From positions 29,939,736 through 30,003,735 of the forward strand of contig CM038469.1 of NCBI GenBank assembly GCA_021464415.1: a DNA stretch of 64,000 nucleotides, in the 5' to 3' direction. The notes beneath the pieces are model-generated. The model made no database searches. It was given only the letters and a program-made list of their open reading frames with translations, and was not told the origin of the DNA. A program made the translations under genes and the position numbers. Shown piece by piece: positions 1 through 18,541 of this stretch (position 1 is the first letter of the stretch; the number at the start of each line of letters is the position of its first letter). The DNA comes from Lonicera japonica. Taxonomy: Eukaryota; Streptophyta; Magnoliopsida; Dipsacales; Caprifoliaceae.

Positions 1-6849
<6,849 letters not shown>

Positions 6850-8017
6850 GTGGTCCCACTCCTACACTACAGCTTCTGCGCGTGTCTTGCTGCACACACG
6901 TGTATGGATAAAATAAATCTGGACTGCTGTGGTAGCATTAAGAAGTTGATACTTTGTTTATCCTTATTTTCTGAAACCGTTATTTTATATTTTTAAGCAA
7001 AGTATTTGCATGAACTTTTCCTTTTAAGATTTTGTGTTGTATGTGCGTGTTGGTATATTGCCTGGGGTTGGTGCCTGTTTTTGTTCAAATTTGGATTTAA
7101 ATAAGAATGCTCTGGTGCTTGTGTAATCTGTTCGCCTGTTATCTCCTCGGTTATTGTCTTTTCTGCTATAGTTTAGGTATGAATCATAAAATTTGTTTAA
7201 GTTTCTTTTCCTACGGACAAACCTTTTCTGTTTTGAGTTCCAGACTCGGCTTATTAATACGACGGGCATTTCTTTTTCATTTGAGTTCAAACTCCGCTTA
7301 TTAATGCAGGAAGTATCATAGTTATCCGTTTGGGTTCCAAAATTGACAACTTTTGTTCGCTTTTCAAGCGGGTAACACTTCATCATTTGGGTTATCTTAC
7401 ATTCGATTATATATTACTTGAATGAATAAAATAAATTTATCAGATCATAATTTATGCAATATATATATATATATGTACATATAATTGGCTATTGCTTAAC
7501 AAAGTTGAAGGCAGTGTTTGCGTTGAATAAGAAATTAGTCCGCATTTTCTTAGGCCACATTGTATGGTAATTTTGATGTCTTCTCTACTGTAGACATATA
7601 TAAAAGGTTTTCACTTGGTTTGTGAAGCACGCTCTCCAACGCGAGGGGTGTAAATCTGTAATATTCTCTTCGTCATTGAAGTTTTTTTTCCCAATTTTAA
7701 GTTGCATAAAGTGTATATTATTATTGTGTATACGCCAAGAGTGAGTTAAATAAGGGTAGTGTGCAAAATCTTTTCTTTTTATAAAAATTCAAAAAGTTCG
7801 AAAGTGTTCTAAAGCATTAGTAGAATCAAAACTCAGCAAATCTCTGAGACGTTATAGTAGATTCGTTTTGTGCTTCTGTCTGGAATATGAGCAACACTCA
7901 AATATACTATCTAGTTATAACCGTTTGTAAATCAAGTGGTAAAGATTTCGTATTAAAAATCTCTGGCTTGATTCTCTCATCTATTTTCTCAAAATCAAAC
8001 TCCGAGTGTCTATTCAT
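6850..8017. other. 3' flank of complex I gene, no gene seen
   Basis: The first several hundred bases are probably 3' UTR. The rest is AT-rich, with a short (AT)n run near 7461-7473. A faint tRNA-like pair (AAGTGGTAAAG and GGCTTGATTCTC, about 7933-7977) hints at a decayed SINE. No ORF is supported. Confidence 0.5.
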
Positions 8018-8020
8018 TAA

Positions 8021-8519
8021 GGTCTTGTTTAATTCGGGTATTAAAAAGTGAGATGAAATTATTAATACCACTTTTTTTATAATACCTTGTTTGATTTGCA
8101 CCAATGTATTGGGATTACTAATATTGGCACTAACTTACTACCGCTCTTCGTGGTATAATTTAATTCTAGGGAGAAGGTGGTATTGTTTATTCAGAATTAA
8201 GAAAAATGAACAATATATTTTTAAAAATGCCATTACTACTATAATATTTTAAAAAATGCCACTACTAGTTCTACTATATTATTATAATAATTTGTTTTTT
8301 TAAAAGTTTTTTTTTAATTTTGTTAGTCCAAAATATAATCCCGTATACGAGTTACAGAATCAAAAATGGTATTAACATCAGCATGGGATATCCCAGTATT
8401 AATACTGCTTGAATTAAACAGGATATTGGTATTAAATTCATACCAGAATTAATAATCCAATACTATTAATATTGGTATTATTAATCCCACTAACCCTAAT
8501 ACCTAAATCAAACGAGGCC
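8021..8519. mobile_element. Tourist-like MITE, family copy B (499 bp)
   Basis: Same family as 1004-1563: the inside follows copy A almost line by line (AAAAAGTGRGATG, ATCCCGTATACGAG, CAGCATGGGATATCCCAGTATTAAT). The left end is GGTCTTGTTTAATTCGGG; the right end is CAAACGAGGCC. It is flanked by TAA at 8018-8020 and 8520-8522. Confidence 0.85.
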
Positions 8520-8522
8520 TAA

Positions 8523-8755
8523 GGGTATGTTTGACGTGCCGGATTAAAGAGTTGGATAAAATTATTTAATCCTATCCGAATAAGATAAAACAGTCCTGTC
8601 TTTTAGATGAGATTCGTTAATTCCCTTTTTGATGAAATAAAAAATTTTAATGAGATAAATAATTTACCTAAATATTTAATCCCAACAAATATTAAATATT
8701 AAATAAAATAAAATTATCCAATTCTATTCTTTTATTTTACTTGTTAAACGCAGCC
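8523..8755. mobile_element. Short MITE abutting copy B (233 bp)
   Basis: The left end GGGTATGTTTGACGTG and the right end, read on the other strand as GGCTGCGTTTAACAAG, are imperfect inverted repeats. TAA flanks both sides (8520-8522, shared with the preceding MITE, and 8756-8758). AT-rich, non-coding. Probably PIF/Harbinger type. Confidence 0.75.
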
Positions 8756-10039
8756 TAAAGGAAGATTCAGAGCCTTATGATCGTAAAAGCAGGTTAGCTG
8801 ACCGGCTCAATAGTCAATCTCAATAATAGGTCTAAAGTAAATTTTCTTTCTTTTCTGTCAGTGTCATTGTCTAAATGGAGTCCAGATCAAGACTTACCTA
8901 TCAATTACTCCCACTTTTTCTTTTTCCCAAGTTCTTAATTAAAAATTTCACTCGCTTTTTGTAACATTAATAATGTATAAAATTATATAATAAAAAATAT
9001 GTTTTATTTTTAGTCATTGCTTAATTGAAAGTTGTTTTTTTCTTTTAAAACAATGAAAAAGTCAAACTAATACTTTTCATTTCAGACAGAGTATATTAAA
9101 AAAAATTATGCCAGCAGATTTTTCCAAAGAACTACAGTGAATTCTTTTATGTTTTGGGTGCATTAATTAGGGTTTGCAACTATTCGAAACTAATATATTT
9201 ATTAAAATTTATCATTCAATTTAATTTAATTTGATTTTATCTTTTATACTTTATCATCCTATCCGATCCAATTTGACTTGGGTTGAAATTCAAATCTAGT
9301 CCGATCCAATTTGTTGTTTTATTGGATTGGTTTGAAACCAACACCTTGTTCAAAATTCAAAAATACATATTACTTAAAAAAAATTGATAAAAAAAATACC
9401 TTTTATGTTTCAACTAATAGCTTAAACTAATCGAGAGAACACATAAAAAAACCAAAATAATATATCAACGAAGTTCATCTATAACATTCTATTTATTTAA
9501 TTAATTTGTCAATTATCTAAACAAATTACCTTCATTTTAGTTACTAAAATAAAAATTCTAAGTGAGATATTGCAAAGTTAAAAGTGAACGTAGATTAGGG
9601 TTTCCTTATAAAGGTCTTATGTGGAAGTGATAAGGTGTTATAATAACCTAATGTATAATAGGAAGTTTGAGTTACCCTTATTTCGTTAATCATTTGACTT
9701 AACCTTCAAGATTTAACGGATCATTAACTTCGTTTCAATTTTGTGTAAGTTGACGGAATTGCCCTCATTTTCAACTTTTGGACTAGCACTAGAACAAAAA
9801 TGTATATGCATATTGAGGGAGCCCAAAAATAATAAGCATAATTCGGGCTAATGTAACTAAAAAAACCCATGAACTCAAGCAGCCTATAATTGTGGGACAA
9901 TATGAAGTCTAAGTCAAGCAATTTAGCTCCGATGAGACCTTCCTCAGCCGAGATGGTCATGTTAACGTGTTAATACCATCGTGATGGCCGTGTTAACGTA
10001 GATTATGGATAAGGATGGTGACACATGTAAAGCGTTATA
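8756..10039. other. AT-rich intergenic stretch, nothing recognised
   Basis: Low-complexity AT-rich sequence with scattered short ORFs that resemble nothing I know. No clear repeat ends were found. Confidence 0.5.
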
Positions 10040-11164
10040 GTAATACCCAAGTGATATGATGAGGGCAAGAATGACACAAGCTCAAAGGCATGGAAGGAGG
10101 CTCACAATGATCCAATTGGAGTTCCAGTTGGTCGAATTATAAGATCTCGAATGAAGAAATTCAAGGAAAAGCTTAATGGCATGGTTCGAGGTAGGGATAT
10201 TGTCATAAATCTGAAAATCGAACGAACGAACCGAACCGATCCGTCATAATCTGAAATTACCCGAACTGAAAAAAATCGAAATCGAAACCAAGTGATTCAG
10301 GTTGGGTCGATTCGGTTTTTGGGTCAACCGAGTTAGACCGAATTGGCCTGAAACTATTTAAAAAAAAAAGTGGGGCTTTCTCAATTCTCATTACTCAGGC
10401 AGTGAGGTGTTTAAAGTTTAAAAGACTAAAGGTTAAAAAAAAACTTGACGCTTGCCTGAGTGTTAGGATGATCCAAGATTTCTGAATTTTTTAAATTTAC
10501 TGCATGAAAGGAAACTGAAACTATTTAACTGAGGAATCATGAAAATTATGGAATGTACAGAAGATTACTTAACAAATCATAAAAGATAAATATGATTTCC
10601 AGTTCTGAACGTAATATATTTGTAAAAGAAAGAGTGTAAAAGACAAATCATAAAAGAAGGAAATGCATCTGATTTGTGCATTCCGCATAATTGATTATAA
10701 TGGTTTAAAAATTCTCATCCTTATGTGCATTGACAATTCTAGAAATTGGAACAAATGAAAAGTAGTAAATGCATATTTTTTATTTTTTTTAAATGCAGTT
10801 TTTAACTAAAGTTTTAATGATATAAAAAAACCCTGAAACCAACAGAATCGGACTAAAACCAAATAATTTGGGGAGGGTTTGGGTTCCATAGGTATCAAAA
10901 ATGAAACCGAACTGAACCGAAATCGAATTACAAAGTTTGGGGAGGGTTTGGGGTACTCTAATCTCTGCCCCGACCGAAATCGAAAACACCCCTAGTTCGA
11001 GGTGTTTTGGAGCAAGCCGAGGCATGGAGAATCAAGTCCAAGGTTTTAAAATGAAGATAGATGCATTAAAATTTGAATTGTTAAGTTATGAACGATCAGA
11101 TGCAGCTGTGGATTTCTATTTTTTATGTTTTAGCACGTTTTATTTCTTTTTAGTGTTGGACTTA
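10040..11164 (+). mobile_element. 3' end of a Ty3/gypsy internal region (polyprotein tail)
   Basis: Once the 803-bp insertion at 10192-10994 is set aside, the sequence on either side keeps one frame, with basic motifs RSRMKKFKEKLNGMV before it and LEQAEAWRIKSK after it. This is typical of the C-terminal end of plant Ty3/gypsy polyproteins just before the 3' LTR. The rest of that polyprotein is absent. No good polypurine tract is seen next to the LTR. Confidence 0.6.
10192..10994. mobile_element. hAT-like MITE inserted in the gypsy ORF (803 bp)
   Basis: Flanked by an exact 8-bp duplication GTTCGAGG (10184-10191 and 10995-11002). The ends TAGGGATATT and, on the other strand, TAGGGGTGTTTTCGATTTCGG are short imperfect inverted repeats. 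Sub-terminal regions are rich in ACCGAA/AATCGAA motifs at both ends. An 8-bp duplication with TAGGGGTGT ends fits non-autonomous hAT elements. No ORF of its own. Confidence 0.82.
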
Positions 11165-11307
11165 TGTAGACACCCCGATCCGTAACTCCCGCAAGAATCC
11201 TAATGACCATTGAGAAGTACAATTCTTGGAGTTCGGAACCCACCTGAGCACCCGAAAATGCCCCGAAAGGGTTTGTTGGCCAAACAAACCTATTTTTAAG
11301 AGGGGAT

Positions 11308-11493
11308 TATCGCGCAACAAAATAGTATGTCGCGCGACAATCTCCCTTGTGTCGCACGACAAACCCCTCTAACCTAGACCATCCACTCTCTGACACATCA
11401 GTCTGTCAGAGACATCACTTCAGCCGTTTATCGCACGACATTGCTCAACATGTCGCACGACACTTGTCTTTTTTGGGTAAATGTCGCGCGACA
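11308..11493. repeat. Array of six GTCGCRCGAC palindromes in the LTR U3
   Basis: Six 12-bp motifs of the form TGTCGCRCGACA lie at 11308-11319 (variant), 11328-11339, 11350-11361, 11429-11440 (variant), 11451-11462 and 11482-11493. The last ends 15 bp before the TATA box. They look like binding sites for a dimeric factor in the retrotransposon promoter; that role is inference. Confidence 0.75.
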
Positions 11494-11508
11494 TTCCCAC
11501 CCGAGCAC

Positions 11509-11517
11509 TATAAATAG
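11509..11517 (+). promoter_or_regulatory. LTR TATA box
   Basis: TATAAATAG in a GC-richer stretch, just downstream of the palindrome array. The likely transcription start is about 30 bp further on. Position within a TG-starting LTR supports a pol II retrotransposon promoter. Confidence 0.6.
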
Positions 11518-12496
11518 GCCAACATCCCCAAGGGTTTAAGGACAGCAATTAGGGATAAAAAAATCCTAAGTTTATTTCTAATTTTTTGGTCTTTTATCAA
11601 GTATTTTCTACGACCGTCTTATTTTTAAAGAATTATCGAATCTATTTCTCGACACTTGACGTGTCCCGCTTCTGAAATCGAATTCTCAAAAATATCTAAA
11701 GAAGGAAAAGATCATTATCGCCGAAGATCTCTCTGCCATATTATATTTTCTTTCTTATTATTCTCATCGGAAAGATAAAGAAAGTCTCTTCTAGTATTTA
11801 AAATTAGATATCTATGTACTTGTTTTACTTCTATTGTTTTATCCACGTTTTATTTGAATAAACTTATTGGCAAGTTATAAAATAGTTTACTGTGTTTCCA
11901 AATAAATACCCTGATAAAACCATTTACAAAACCAGAAAAGTAAGTACATTATTATCCGGATAAAATCCTGTTTTCAAAATTCGGACTGATAAAACTTACT
12001 TAGGAATTAAAATCTAACATATCCCATATTTTCAATAGACTGCGATGTGCCTGATAAAACTCCTCTCAAGAGTTCTAATTCCATATTAAATTAGTCCCGA
12101 TACAAGATCCAAAATTTTTTTTAAATAATCAAAACACGAAGAAACCGTCATTATCTGAAGAAATAATACGGGAAACTCTCTTTGAAATAAAAGGCTTTTG
12201 TCACTTGTATTTACATCTCTCAAAACAAAACAACCGAATCTTGGAACACAAAGGTTTTTCATTCGAAAAATAGTAGACTGTTAGTAAAAGCATCAAAGTT
12301 TTTCAACATAAAATAAACATATAAAAGACCACTATAGACCGAAAGGGCGAAACAGGTGCTTAACACCTTCCTAATCCGTAACATAGTTTCCGAACCATAT
12401 AGAATCCTGGTTTCACAGACAAACGTGTAAAGAAAGATTTGTCTATAGCATTTTCTCTTACACAACCTCTTTTATTCGTTTTCTCATAAAACGTAC

Positions 12497-12506
12497 TGGC
12501 GACTCT
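12497..12506 (+). other. Candidate primer-binding site of gypsy element
   Basis: TGGCGACTCT begins with the TGG expected of a tRNA primer-binding site. It resembles sites that follow the 5' LTR in many plant gypsy elements. Together with gag-pol downstream on the same strand, it suggests the LTR also serves as a 5' LTR. The tRNA is not identified. Confidence 0.45.
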
Positions 12507-13959
12507 AAACGAACCCTCTTGCATCTAGAAATAGGATAGATGGATACCCGATATGAATTATCAACGTGTGGAGGCAAATGGAACAACGAAATCCTTTTCG
12601 ATGTTTCAGACACCCAAACATGGGATCGAGACCCGGGGGTCGCATTTGCAGATTCTCACAACTTGTAATATGAATATCTATATTTTGTTTCCTTACGGCT
12701 TTATACTTATTTAACTCCTATTTAAAGGAAAAAACATGTTTGTTTCTTTAGTTGATTATTATTAATAAAATTATAGTATTTTCACTTTTGAGTTATTGAG
12801 AACTTGTTGAGCAATTCTGGATTTATTTCAATTCGTATTGTTCTTAATTTATCAATTAATCATTCCTAATTAATTATGGCTTCTTCGACTATACCAAGGT
12901 TCACACCTTCATTATAGGTGTTAGGTTGCAATTTTATCTTTTATAAATTCGTCTAATTCCAAGGTTCTCACCTTTAAATAAGCAACGGGTCGCGGATTTA
13001 CCCCAAATCTGGTCTAGAAATGATCATAGTGCGTATTAGTTGGAATTAGAGGGAACTTCTATTTCAGGTTTATTTATCTTTTTTAATTTTTGGTGATTTC
13101 AATTCGTAGTATTATCGTTATAAACCTTAGTTCAACATCGATTCGTTATTCTTCCATAATTGCGGTTTAGGGTTTATTCATTGATTATAGAGGACCTCAG
13201 GTTTAAAAAAAAAGTAAACTACTAGTTATTTCATTCTTTGTGAAATTAAGATTAGTTGTAATCACGAGCCTAGTATAATATATTGTTTGCGATATTTTTC
13301 TGGCTGCGATTTCAAATACTATTCTCGATTTGTTGTTGCGATAGCGTTTAGTTGTGCTAATACTTATAATTACGATTGCCTTGTTCCTAATTATGATAGA
13401 CTTTAGTTCAGCTATTTAAGAATCGCAAGTTGCGATAACCCTAAACCCTAGTTGCGGCTTTCGATAAAAAAGAAAAAAATGGAGGATTCAAAGGCAAAAA
13501 AATAAGTATAAAATTTTCGAAAAAAATTAATTTTTTCGAAGAGTGTTTCAAACTATTAGGGTTCCAAATAGTCCAAAAAATAGTTTCCTCAAGACTAAAA
13601 TTTTTCACGATACTCAGTTATTCTTATGCGCATAAAGATCTGATTATTCTTGTTTATTTTTGTCTTGTTTTGAATCTAAGTTCCTTAATTTAACTCTATA
13701 GTTAAATATCATTGTCGAAACACCCAATTGAATTGTTAGTTGTGAAGTTGATTTGTTTAAAGGACTTGCGAGCTACTAGAATCTCTTTAACTTGTTTGAT
13801 AATAGCCAAAAGTGATTATGAGGTTTTCATCTTGAGGGACAAACACAAGCGAAGAAAAAAAAAGATTTCACTGACACACTTGAGACACGAGAGGGAGTGT
13901 TGTGAGGAAATATATATTCTTTATTCATGATAACCTTTGTTTTGCAGCAAAAAATGTCG

Positions 13960-16475
13960 AGCGACGATGAAAGGGATAATTGACCTTTTGACCCTAAGCT
14001 TTACATGAAGGCTATTTTCAATTTGCTTGATAAAAAGTTGGGTATTGTCCAAGAACATGTTAGGGAGATAAGTTTGGAATTGAAACAAAAGCGTGCAAAA
14101 ATGGATAGGATAGAAAGCACCAAAATAGAACAATCTAGTAGATTTCAAAGCGCACAAAAGAGTGGGAAACGCAGCCTAGGGAAAGGAAGGCTGAATCTAA
14201 AATTTTTTACCAGGGTAATAATATTAATGAGGATAACAACGTCGACTCGATCATTGCCAATAGGAGGAATGGTGGTAGGTTTAGTGGAGGTAGAAATCGG
14301 GAAGATAACAACGTGAGCGGAATGAAAATGAAAATATATTCCTTCCAAGGGAAGAATGACCTCGAGGCCTATCTTGAGTGGGTAAATAAGGTAGAGCTAG
14401 TATTTGTGTGCCACAATTATTCTAATTCGAAGAAGGTGAAATTGATAACCATTAAATTCTCATATTAAGCCATCATTTGGTAGGATTACTTGTTGCTAGA
14501 ACAAAATAGGAGTGAATATGGTCCCATTAAGTAGTAGGAATAGATGAAAAGAATAATGAAGAAGCGATTTGTGCTCGATCATTATTATTGGGAATTGTAT
14601 CAAAAGTTGCAAAGGCTTACATAGGGCAACTATAGTGTTGATGAATACTACAAAGAGATGAAGATTGTTATGATTTGGGTTAATATGAAAGAAGATCGGG
14701 AAACCACCATAGCAAGGTTCTTGAGTGTGTTAAATCGCTAGATAGTTAATATGGTGGAGTTGCAGCCATATGTGGAGATTGATGATATGATACGCATGGC
14801 GATAAAAATTAAGCGTCAACTTAAGAGGACAGCGTAGTACTGGACCAAAATTCGTATATTTCTCCTTGGAAGCAAAATCAATAGAAGAAAGATAAAAAGC
14901 CAACTGTGTTAAAGCCAAAGCCAGATCAAAGATATAAAGCAAGCAGTGGTGGGAATCAAGCCAAAATAACCCCTACTACTCGCAACTGTGATATCATTTG
15001 TTGGAAAATGTCAATGGAGAGGGGACGTTGCAATTCAATGCCTGAACAAGCGAGTAATGATTCTCCGGAATAATGGGGAATATGAAATAGAAGAAGATGA
15101 CAATGAACTTATGCCACCTCTAGAGGATATAAAAGATGAGAAGATCCTCATCCATGGCGAGTTGTTAGTTGCAAGAAGAGCCCTTAACATGCAAGCAAGA
15201 AAAGATAAAGCGCAGCATAAGAAAATCTTTCATACTAGATGCCTCGTACAAGACAAGGTGTGTAGCATGATCATTGATGAAGAAAGTTGCACTAACGTTA
15301 TTAGCACGACTATGGTTGAAAAGCTAGGACTGCGTACAACCAAGCACACGCATCCTTACAAGCTTCAATGGTTGAGTGATAGTGGATAATTGAGGTGAAT
15401 AAGTAATTGTTGGTTTCATTTAGCATTGGAAAATATGAAGACAACGTATTGTGCGATGTGATTCCCATGCATTGCGGCATATGTTGTTGGGCCGATCCTG
15501 GCAGTTCGATAGAAAAGTTAAGCATGATAGATTCATCAACAAGTACTCTTTCGAGATGAACAATAAAACCATTACTCTTGCTCCATTGTCACCACAGCAG
15601 GTTTCCCGACCAATTAAAATTGCAATGTGAGGAAGAGCAAAAGAGAGTGAGAGAAAGAAAGAGAGTGAGGGAAAATAAAAGGAAAGTGAAAATTTGAAAG
15701 AGAATAAGAAAAAATAGAGAATAATAACGGACAGTGAGAGCTATTTAGAGTAAATTTGAGATAAAAAAAATGATTTTTTATGCAAAGGTGAGTGAAGTCA
15801 AAATAGCGATGTTTTCTAATCAGCTTCTTGTACTTTTATATAAGGAAGTCTTTTTAAATGCTAACAAACTTAACCCCACTTTGCTAAGTTATATTGCGTC
15901 TTTATTGCAGGACTTCAATGATATCTTCATGGAAGAAATATCTCATGGCTTACCTCCAATCCGTGGAATAGAACATCAAATTGACTTTGTACCCAGCGCA
16001 TTAATTCCAAACCGACCAACTTATATAAGTAACCCAGAGGAAATAAAGGAACTTCAAAGGCAGGTGACCGAGTTATTGGAGAAGGGGCATATGAGAGAGA
16101 GCTTGAGTCCATGTGCGGTACCCGTATTGCTAGTACCTAAGAAAGATGGAACATGATGAATGTGTGTCGATTGCCAAGCGATTAATAACATCATGATAAA
16201 GTATCACCATCCCATTCCACGCTTAGATGATATATTTAATGAGTTGCATAGGTCTTATGTATTCCTTAAAATTTATTTGGAAAATGGGTATTATCAAATT
16301 ATGATGAAAGAATGAGATGAATGAAAAACAACCTTTAAAAATAAATATAGTTTATATGAATGGTTATTCATGCCTTTTGATCTAACTAATGCATCTGACA
16401 CCTTAATGAGATTAATGAACCATGTTTTGATATTTTTTATAGGCAATTTTGTTGTGGTATATTTTGATGATATTA
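13960..16475 (+). pseudogene. Ty3/gypsy gag-protease-RT remnant, broken
   Basis: Fragments in the right order for a gypsy polyprotein: gag (about 14005-14730, with LEAYLEWVNKVELVF and later an ELYQKLQRL-type stretch), protease (about 15100-15390, with PPLEDI, ELLVARRALN and an active-site-like IIDEESCTNVIS where DGGSCTN is usual), and reverse transcriptase (about 15900-16475, with ISHGLPPIRGIEHQIDF, PVLLVPKKDGT, MCVDCQAIN and VVVYFDDI). Several in-frame stops and frameshifts break it, so it cannot make a polyprotein. It ends abruptly just after the YFDDI motif, where a different element begins. The RNase H and integrase regions are missing. Confidence 0.85.
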
Positions 16476-17055
16476 CAGGGTCCCCTTGTTTCTGCTTCCC
16501 CCATCCTTACGTTGGAAAATGGTGATGAACTTTTCCACTGTGATCTCGTGGCTCCTAACAGATATAGATCTAAAGATCAAGATGGTACCTATTAAGCAGC
16601 TCCACATATTAGGTGGGATTTTTACTAGAGCAAGGTCGAAGGCCTCCAGCAACTCCCTCAAGTTGTCATCCATGGGGAAACAGGGCCCGTGTTCAAACGC
16701 GGACTCATAGAAATAGACCTTCCCAGGCCTATAGTAACAAGCCCTCTCCTCTGAATCTGGAGCTCTAATTCTAACACCCGCTGGGATCTAATATTTATCT
16801 TTAAACAACGGGATGTACTCCGAAGAAAATATGGACGGGATAGAAAAAACTATCAATGAGCTAATATATTCTGAGTACGCCCTAACAGCGTCCTCAAAAG
16901 AGTTAACAGTATTAGGAAGAAAGATGGTGGTTGATTACCCATCACTATCTATGATAGTGATAGTCCTGTTTGAAAAAAAAAACAACCAAAGCTACGCTGG
17001 AAGAAGAACCCACCTCACCTTGACTCATCCTAAGGTTTCGCCCCTAGCCTATTAA
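16476..17055 (-). pseudogene. Plant retroelement gag-like fragment (minus strand)
   Basis: On the minus strand, motifs such as IPAGVRIRAPDSEERACYY, a Gly-Lys-Val-Tyr-Phe-Tyr stretch, FPMDDNLRELLEAFDLA and NMWSCLIGTILIF follow one another. I recall these from the N-terminal gag-like domain of plant LTR retrotransposons often annotated as putative plant transposon protein. One in-frame stop lies upstream of the IPAGV motif. It abuts the truncated gypsy RT at 16476. Confidence 0.5.
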
Positions 17056-17646
17056 GTGTTTCATGAAAAGAACTATGGAATGAAGAGGCGTCGTAGGCGC
17101 GAAGTAATTAGCTAACCTAAAGAGATCCTCAAGGGAGACACCTAAAATACTTTTGAAAGAATTTTTTAAGGAACATCTGTAGGCTAGACTAGCAGGAGAA
17201 AAAAATAGTTTGAGATTTCTAAGCTCTAAGAGTAACTAGGGTTTAGAAAGACAAAGTAAAAATTATGCTAAAGCAAAATGGGTTTATATAAAGTATGTGG
17301 GATAAGCTAACTATCCACTCAAAACCATAATTGTCCACTCATAAGGCCCATTACCGTACATTCGCACATTTTTCAAGGAATACGGAACAGATATACACGA
17401 TATCCTCAAAGGTTTACGGTTTTATTAAAGAGCTCGGGGTAATGGCTATAAAATATGAAACGAGGTCTATCAATTAAGCGTTTAAACTTTTCCCACCAAA
17501 ATAGACGAAAACATCGGACTTGATCTCTTGCCAAGAGCTTGCGCTCCATATTGCTCGTATGTTAGAGTTTTCCTAAAACTTCAAAAAAAGAATTTACCAT
17601 CCCCAATCAGCTCCTCCGAGCTAAATGGCAAGGATATGGGGCAATT

Positions 17647-18541
17647 GATAGTGTAAAATAGTTGTTTACCTTGTGGACCAATCGCAAGAGGACACGTGGG
17701 TATTATTGCTAGCACGATAAAACAGAGCTATGAGGTTTGACCTTAATGTTACGCATTTGAAAGAGCTCGTGAGAATGCTGAAGCAATGTCTATATGATAT
17801 TTAGGGCCAAAGGTCTGTAGAGCTCGACCTCTAGAGCTCATTGCTGGGCTGAAGTCAACAATGCATAACCACTATGTTAAAGAAGTTGATAGAACCATGG
17901 GCGACTACTGTCGACCTTGCAGGAAGCGCAGAAACTCCCATAACTTCATTAAATGTATACCAATTGCATTTAATGCACCAGAATTCATGGAGAAGTAAGG
18001 TCAGAATTAGTAGAGATAAGGGATAGCTTTAGACCTGCTACACAGAACTCCCCCACACGTCTCCTCTTCTATCATATATATATGGGAAGCATTTGCTTTT
18101 CTCAACAACCAAGCAACTACCAAGCTTTTAACCATACAACTAAGAAAATATTAAGCAATCAAGCTCTTGTTGCAAGAGAAAAATATAGCGAGATAGAGCT
18201 CTAAAGCACACTATAGAGCTCCTACGATAGGGGATTCAGTCTATGGATAGCGTAGAACTCTTTCTGCTGTAATCTTGTAAGGGCAGAATAACTAGAGAGA
18301 TACTGTTATTTTGTAATCTAAACTCATTCGCTATAATATAAAGCAGCCCGAGCTCTTAACTTTATTTACAACCGAATGAATAACCCATATTTTCATATAG
18401 GACGAACCTCCTTTATACAGCTTTGTCTCATTATGTTTAGTTCGTTGTTATTATTTTTGTCTTATTCTGTTCAAGTCACAACACTCTAATCATTTGACTC
18501 TGTGGTCGAGAATAGACTAACTTTATATTTTCGCACCAACA
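17647..18541 (-). mobile_element. LTR-like block next to the minus-strand gag fragment
   Basis: Read on the minus strand it starts TGTTGGTGCGAAAATATAAAG and ends CTATCA, giving TG...CA ends and about 895 bp. It lies at the expected upstream side of the minus-strand gag fragment, separated by a ~600-bp leader. A TATATATATGG stretch lies inside. No second copy is in the window, so the boundaries are inferred. Confidence 0.45.

Larger units (their letters stand above)
11165..12496 (+). mobile_element. Ty3/gypsy LTR between two internal regions
   Basis: Starts with TGTAGACACCCCGATCCG, a common start for plant gypsy LTRs. A TATA box (11509-11517) lies in the upstream third, preceded by an array of short palindromes. 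The 3' edge is set by the primer-binding-like TGGCGACTCT at 12497; the expected terminal CA is not clear, so this edge is approximate. A gypsy polyprotein tail lies on its left and gag-pol on its right. Confidence 0.6.

Noticed and set aside
14145..14348. Minus-strand ORF within the gypsy gag
   Set aside because: Shadow of the plus-strand gag remnant.
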